From Planctomycetota bacterium (GTDB taxonomy: Bacteria; Planctomycetota; UBA1135; UBA2386), in the NCBI GenBank assembly GCA_016793305.1, contig JAEUHU010000060.1:1-11102 (forward strand): a DNA stretch of 11,102 nt, read 5' to 3'. The notes beneath the pieces were generated by a model. It worked only from the letters and a program-made list of their open reading frames with translations. It was not told where the DNA came from and made no database searches. This document shows positions 7,346-11,102 of the stretch, piece after piece (the first letter of the stretch is position 1; every line of letters starts with the position of its first letter). A program made the translations under genes and the position numbers.

Positions 7346-8194
7346 TCAGCGACGCGGCGCGACCGGCACACCCGGCTGGTAGACCGTGGCCCGGCAGTGC
7401 GTCTGCGGCACGAACTGCGGTCCGGCGTCGAGCAGGTTCTCGGACGCGCCGACCACGAGCCAGCCGTGCGGCAGCAGCGTGCCGGCGACGCGCTGCACGA
7501 GGTCGCGCCGCGTCGCCGCTTCGAAGTAGATCAGCACGTTGCGCAGGAACACGAGGTCGAACGGGCCGATGCCGAACAACGGCGTCAGCAGGTTCAGCTG
7601 ACGGAACGACACGAGGCGCCGCACCGACTCGACGACCCGGCTTCCTTGCGGCGTCTTCTCGAAGTACTTGCTCATCAGCTGCGGCCGCGAGGTGCGCGCC
7701 ATCTCGTGGTCCGGGAAGATCGCGCGCTCGGCGGTCTCGAGCGTGCTCTTGCTGATGTCGGTCGCGAGGATCTGGATGTCCCAGCCGCGCAGGTCGCCGA
7801 GCACCTCGTGCAGGATCATGCCGATGCTGTACGGCTCCTGGCCCGTGCTGCACGCCGCCGACCAGATGCGCAGCTTCTTCGGCTGCCCCATGCGTTCGCG
7901 GGCGTCGATCACCTCCGGCAACAGCTTGAACTGCAGCGCCTCGAACGGTGCTCCGTCGCGGAAGAAGATCGTCTCGTGCGTGGTGATCGCGTCGACCACC
8001 TGCTGGGTCAGGACCGGCTCGGCGCCGTAGCGCAGCTTGAAGTAGAGCTCGTTGAAGTTGGCGCAGCCCGCCTTCTCGGCGATCGGCCCGAGCCGGGTCT
8101 CGATCAGGTACCCCTTGGTGTCGTCGAGCGACACGCCGGCCAGCTGCAGCACCATCTGGCGCAGCATCGGCAGTTCCCCGGGTCTCAGTTGCAT
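7346..8194 (-). CDS. cheR: Chemoreceptor glutamate methyltransferase CheR
   Basis: Cytoplasmic SAM-dependent enzyme (282 aa) that methylates glutamates on chemoreceptors during sensory adaptation. A helical N-terminal CheR domain (about 1-75) is followed by the methyltransferase fold. Visible motifs: THETIFFRD (72-80), which precedes the catalytic domain, the SAM-binding motif [14 protein letters not shown] (110-123), the acidic strand end ATDIS (Asp146) and FLRNVLIYF (about 214-222). The length matches E. coli CheR (286 aa). There is no TPR or receptor-tethering extension. The start is well supported: GAGGTG lies 4 nt before the ATG, and the ATG lies inside the last codons of cheB (10-nt overlap). 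It is the last gene of the cheA-cheW-cheB-cheR operon and probably acts on a receptor encoded outside the window. Confidence 0.95.
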   Translation of the reverse strand: MQLRPGELPMLRQMVLQLAGVSLDDTKGYLIETRLGPIAEKAGCANFNELYFKLRYGAEPVLTQQVVDAITTHETIFFRDGAPFEALQFKLLPEVIDARERMGQPKKLRIWSAACSTGQEPYSIGMILHEVLGDLRGWDIQILATDISKSTLETAERAIFPDHEMARTSRPQLMSKYFEKTPQGSRVVESVRRLVSFRQLNLLTPLFGIGPFDLVFLRNVLIYFEAATRRDLVQRVAGTLLPHGWLVVGASENLLDAGPQFVPQTHCRATVYQPGVPVAPRR

Positions 8195-9363
8195 GGCACA
8201 CCTCGGACCACTTGCACCATCGCTTCGGCCATCGCCGACAGGCCGACCGCCGTCGCCACGCCCGCCTCGATCGGGCCACGCGGCATGCCGTAGACCGTCG
8301 AGCTCGCTTCGTCCTGGGCCAGCACCCGCCCACCCGCGGCGTGGATCGCGCGCGACCCGATCCACCCGTCCTCCCCCATCCCGGTCAGCACGACGCCCAG
8401 CACCCGACCGCCGTGCGCTTCGGCCAACGACCGGAACAGGTAGTCGACCGACGGCCGGCACGAACACTCGGGGGGATCTTCGGTGAGTCGCACCACCGAG
8501 CCCTGGTCCGTGGCGAGGATCTTCATGTGCTGCCCACCCGGGGCGATCAGGATGCGGCCACGCGCCACGGCATCGCCGTCCCGGGCCTCGGCGACCCGCA
8601 GTGCACACACCTTGTCGAGGGACTCGGCCAGGCTCTGCGTGAACTTCGGCGGCATGTGCTGCACCACCAGGATCGGCACCGGGAAGTCCGCGGGCAGGGC
8701 CGGCAGCAGCAGGTTCAGGGCCTTCGGACCGCCCGTGCTGACGCCGATGCCGACCACCACCGGAGTGCGGGCCATCGGTGCGAGACGTGGTGCGGGAGCT
8801 GCGGGAGCCGCCATGCCACCACCCACCGACGGATGCCCGTCTGCAGCCACGACGGCGGGCCTGGTGTCGAGGCCCACGGCCCCTGGATTGGCGACGGGAG
8901 CCCCGAGCGTTCCCAAGGCGCGGCCGTTGGCAGCCTGCCGCCCACCGCCTGCCGACGAGCGGCCGAGCCGCAACAAGGAAGGCAGGACCTCCTGCGCCAG
9001 CTTCGCGACCAGGGCATCGCCCTGCAGGCCTTCGGGACGCGCCACGGTCGACGTGCCGCATTGACCCTTCACACGTTGCATGACGGCATCGTTGGCAGCC
9101 GAGGGTGCGACGACGAGGCTGTGCACGCCCGTGCCATCGCCGAGCCGGTCCAGCAGCTCGACCCCTTCGGCCTGGTTGTGTTCGAGATCGAGCACCACCA
9201 CGTCCGGCGAATAGGCGGCGATCTTCGGCAGCGCCGTGCGACCACTGAGCGCCCAACCGACCACTTCAACGGCCGGGTGGGTACCGAGCAGCCGAGACAG
9301 CCCCTGGCGCAGCTGGGTGTCGCCGTTGACGACCAGCACCCGGATCCGGCGAAGCTCGCTCAC
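8185..9363 (-). CDS. cheB: Chemoreceptor methylesterase CheB with a degenerate receiver domain
   Basis: Protein-glutamate methylesterase/deamidase (392 aa) that removes methyl groups from chemoreceptors. An N-terminal receiver-like domain (about 5-125) is joined by a Gly/Ala/Pro-rich linker (about 130-195) to the esterase domain. The esterase triad is intact: Ser209 in [10 protein letters not shown], His236 in VVQHMPP and Asp332 in LTGMGEDGW, with spacings like E. coli CheB (Ser164, His190, Asp286). The receiver is odd. The usual Asp-Asp pair is Asn13-Gly14 (VLVVNGDTQ), and the conserved Lys is Arg109 (VARPEG). The Thr/Ser position falls in Val-Ala-Pro-Ser, where only Ser88 could serve. The phospho-acceptor Asp59 remains (VVVLDLEHN). 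Normal CheA-driven activation is therefore doubtful. The start is a GTG whose last two bases are in the cheW stop (GTGA, 4-nt overlap), placing [12 protein letters not shown] at the expected receiver start. Confidence 0.94.
   Translation of the reverse strand: MSELRRIRVLVVNGDTQLRQGLSRLLGTHPAVEVVGWALSGRTALPKIAAYSPDVVVLDLEHNQAEGVELLDRLGDGTGVHSLVVAPSAANDAVMQRVKGQCGTSTVARPEGLQGDALVAKLAQEVLPSLLRLGRSSAGGGRQAANGRALGTLGAPVANPGAVGLDTRPAVVAADGHPSVGGGMAAPAAPAPRLAPMARTPVVVGIGVSTGGPKALNLLLPALPADFPVPILVVQHMPPKFTQSLAESLDKVCALRVAEARDGDAVARGRILIAPGGQHMKILATDQGSVVRLTEDPPECSCRPSVDYLFRSLAEAHGGRVLGVVLTGMGEDGWIGSRAIHAAGGRVLAQDEASSTVYGMPRGPIEAGVATAVGLSAMAEAMVQVVRGVPCN
8195..8204 (-). promoter_or_regulatory. Ribosome binding site of cheR
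   Basis: GAGGTG at 8199-8204 with a 4-nt gap to the cheR ATG, lying inside the 3' end of cheB. It is the clearest Shine-Dalgarno sequence in the window and fixes the cheR start. Most other genes here have weak or no such sequence, so cheR may be re-initiated efficiently independently of cheB translation. Confidence 0.65.
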
Positions 9364-9842
9364 CTGGCCCCCAGCGCAGGCCCCGGCGTGGCACCGATCG
9401 CCCCGATCGACGCGACGTCCAGCAGCAGCAACAGCTGCTGCGGCAGCTGTACCATGCCCCGGAACCAACGGCGTTGCTGGGCCGGCAGGTGGCTCGGCAG
9501 CGCCTCGGTGTCGGCAGCGGCGACCTCGACCACGTCGCCGACCTCGTCGACGCAGAGCCCGCAGATCTCCTCGCCGACCTCCACCACCACCGTACGGGCC
9601 TTCGACGAGGTGCTGGTGGGTTCGCCGCGCACGATGACGCCGAGGTCGAGCACCGTGACCAGGTTGCCGCGCAGGTTGATGACCCCGCGCAAGTAGGGCT
9701 CCATCAGCGGCACGAAGGTCGGCTCGACCAGCCGGTTGATCTCCTGGACCCGATCGAGCGGGATGCCGACCAGCATGCTGCCGAGCCGGCAGCAGACGTG
9801 CTTGTGTTCCCCCGTCTCCGGGCCGTCCTTGCGATTGCTCAT
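9360..9842 (-). CDS. cheW: Chemotaxis coupling protein CheW
   Basis: Single-domain adaptor (160 aa) that links the histidine kinase CheA to chemoreceptors in the signalling array. The whole length is one CheW fold. The typical hydrophobic segment is seen as VGIPLDRVQEINR, followed by the family hallmark YLRGVINLRGNLVTVLDL, and later CGLCVDEVGDVVEV and RGMVQLPQQLLLLLDV. Length is normal for CheW. The start is an ATG that overlaps the stop of the upstream kinase gene (ATGA, 4 nt), with AGGGG 7 nt before it; the longer open frame upstream is the shadow of cheA. The stop overlaps the cheB GTG by 4 nt. This tight linkage suggests fixed stoichiometry of kinase, coupler and esterase. Confidence 0.95.
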   Translation of the reverse strand: MSNRKDGPETGEHKHVCCRLGSMLVGIPLDRVQEINRLVEPTFVPLMEPYLRGVINLRGNLVTVLDLGVIVRGEPTSTSSKARTVVVEVGEEICGLCVDEVGDVVEVAAADTEALPSHLPAQQRRWFRGMVQLPQQLLLLLDVASIGAIGATPGPALGAR

Positions 9843-11102
9843 GCCGTGACCCCTGCTTGTTGGCGGATCGCTGCGATCAGCGCCGCGTCGTCGAGTTTGA
9901 CCAGGTAGGTCGAGACGCCCGCACTGATGCCCTCCGATTCGTGCTCGGAGCTGCTCAACGAGGTCAGCGCCACGACCGGGATCCTCGCCCACGCCTCGGC
10001 GCGGCGGATCCGGCGCGTCAGCTCGAAGCCATCGCAGTTCGGCATCTGCACGTCGGTGACGACGACGTCGAACGTGGCCCCGGCCTTCTGCAGCTCCTGC
10101 CACGCGAGGTCACCGTCCGCCACGGCCGTGACGTCGAACCCGGCTCCACGCAGCGTGCGGGCGACGTGCTCGCGGAAGAACTTGGTGTCCTCGGCGAACA
10201 GCACCCGGACGGGGCCACGCTCCTTCGTCGGACCGGCCACTGCGACGGCCGGCGGCTCGGCGGCCGCGAACAGCTGCGGCAGGGCCTTGCGCGCCACGGC
10301 GCTGAGGTCCACGAGCCGCACGGTGCGGTCCTGCAGCTGGAAGCTGCCGAGGATGCCCGGCTCGGCCAGCGTGCGGTCGTCGACGCGCACCTGCAGCATG
10401 CGGATGTCCTCGATGGTCGGCGCCACCACGCCGAACTGCTGCCTGTCGACACGCATCACCAGCACCGAGACCCGTTCGGACGGCTCCGCCGGGCTCGCCT
10501 GCACGACGCGTTCCATGTGGACGATCGGCAGCGCCCGGTCGCCGTCGGCGAACACGGTGCGGCCGCCGATCTCCTGGATCGCCGTTCGCTCGACGCGCTG
10601 GATGCGATCGACGAGGCCGAGCGGCACGGCGAACGTCTCGCTCGGGTGGTTGCGGAACAGCACCAGCTCCGCCGAATCGGCGGCGCCGGCCTTCGCCGCG
10701 ACTTCGTCGAGAGCCTCGTCCTGCTCGACCGCGGCGAGGTTCGCGGCTTCGGCGATGCCAGCGGCGTCGAGGATCATCGCGACGCGGCCGTCGCCGAGGA
10801 TCGTGGCTCCGGCGTACTCGGCGCGCCGCTTCAAGTGCCGGCCGAGCGGCTTGACGACGATCTCCTCGGCGTCCGGCGGCGCGTCGACCGTGAGGCCGTA
10901 GCGCAGGCTGCCGGTCTCGACGACGACGATGGTGCTCTCCGGGTGTTCACTCGCCGGTTCCCCGAGCACCTGCCGCAGGCGGAGCAGCGGCAGGACCCCG
11001 CCGCGCAAGCGCAGCACTTCGCGCCCGTCCAGCGACACGATCCGTGCGGCCCCTTCGCCATCGCGCACGCGCACCAGCTCGGCGACGTTCGCCTGGGCCA
11101 GC
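9839..11102 (-). CDS. cheA: Hybrid chemotaxis histidine kinase CheA, C-terminal part (two CheW-like domains plus receiver)
   Basis: The C-terminal 421 residues of a cytoplasmic CheA-type kinase; the histidine phosphotransfer, dimerisation and ATPase domains would lie beyond the right edge. The visible part begins inside the CheA regulatory domain (LAQANVAELVRV, EVLRLRGGVLPLLRLRQVLG, then EIVVKPLGRHLKRR and GATILGDGRVAMILD, all diagnostic of CheA). A second CheW-like domain follows (FAVPLGLVDRIQRVERT to VRLVDLSAVARK, about 10690-10290). A linker then leads to a receiver (about 10215-9855) with all canonical residues: the Glu-Asp pair in VLFAEDTKF, the phospho-acceptor Asp in VVTDVQMP, Thr in VALTSLS and Lys in YLVKLD. 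The frame is open to the window edge, so the GTG at 11074 is not the start. The fused receiver may be an output or a phosphate sink. CheA is much more likely than a stand-alone CheW-receiver (CheV-like) protein, because the regulatory-domain motifs match CheA. Confidence 0.9.
   Translation of the reverse strand, partial: LAQANVAELVRVRDGEGAARIVSLDGREVLRLRGGVLPLLRLRQVLGEPASEHPESTIVVVETGSLRYGLTVDAPPDAEEIVVKPLGRHLKRRAEYAGATILGDGRVAMILDAAGIAEAANLAAVEQDEALDEVAAKAGAADSAELVLFRNHPSETFAVPLGLVDRIQRVERTAIQEIGGRTVFADGDRALPIVHMERVVQASPAEPSERVSVLVMRVDRQQFGVVAPTIEDIRMLQVRVDDRTLAEPGILGSFQLQDRTVRLVDLSAVARKALPQLFAAAEPPAVAVAGPTKERGPVRVLFAEDTKFFREHVARTLRGAGFDVTAVADGDLAWQELQKAGATFDVVVTDVQMPNCDGFELTRRIRRAEAWARIPVVALTSLSSSEHESEGISAGVSTYLVKLDDAALIAAIRQQAGVTA

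Noticed and set aside
6060..8333. A single 757-codon minus-strand frame running through cheR into the FKBP gene.
   Set aside because: The upstream part is out of frame with cheR. The FKBP protein begins at 7244 with a signal-like leader after its own promoter, so this is not a fusion protein.
8781..8975. Low-complexity Gly/Ala/Pro stretch in cheB, considered as a sign of frameshift or insertion.
   Set aside because: The frame is continuous and both flanking domains are intact. CheB proteins normally have a variable linker here.
7346..9256. A 636-codon minus-strand frame that looks like a CheR with a long N-terminal extension.
   Set aside because: The extension is the cheB gene in the wrong frame; cheB in its correct frame has all the esterase motifs. 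The cheR start at 8194 has a strong ribosome binding site.

Overview
This is a very GC-rich bacterial window of about 11.1 kb, almost completely coding. It holds nine genes, two of them cut by the window edges, and eight of the nine lie on the minus strand. The base composition, the weak or absent Shine-Dalgarno sequences and the FtsX-type exporter suggest a high-GC Gram-negative-type bacterium, perhaps Planctomycetota or Myxococcota. That placement is a guess from style; no marker here fixes the phylum. I see no tRNA or rRNA gene, CRISPR array, insertion sequence, attachment site or change in composition that would indicate a mobile element.

Layout, left to right. (1) 1-1445, minus: most of aspS (aspartyl-tRNA synthetase, bacterial type with the GAD insertion), whose C-terminus lies off the left edge. 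(2) 1526-4132 and 4089-4874, minus: an overlapping ATPase-permease pair of a type VII (LolCDE/MacB/YbbAP-like) ABC exporter; its 868-residue permease holds two FtsX-type units. (3) 4982-6073, plus: a divergently transcribed radical-SAM 23S rRNA/tRNA adenine C2-methyltransferase of the RlmN/Cfr family. (4) 6060-7244, minus, converging on and overlapping the previous gene: an exported protein of three tandem FKBP prolyl-isomerase domains, the middle one degenerate. (5) 7346-11102, minus: a chemosensory operon in transcription order hybrid cheA (CheA with two CheW-like domains and a C-terminal receiver), cheW, cheB, cheR.

The chemosensory genes are stop-start coupled (overlaps of 4, 4 and 10 nt) and are probably made as a unit. 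CheW and CheA form the signalling core with a chemoreceptor not seen here, and CheR and CheB methylate and demethylate that receptor. The most notable observation is that the CheB receiver has lost most of the residues needed for normal phosphorylation chemistry (the acidic pair is Asn-Gly and the conserved Lys is Arg), although its esterase triad is intact. The receiver fused to CheA has the full set. This suggests a rewired adaptation branch. Otherwise the window looks like ordinary chromosome, and I do not see a wholly new multi-gene system. Secondary points of interest are the FKBP triplication with a decayed middle copy, a Ser in the D-loop of the exporter ATPase, and a short collagen-like Gly-X-Y tail on the RlmN-family protein.
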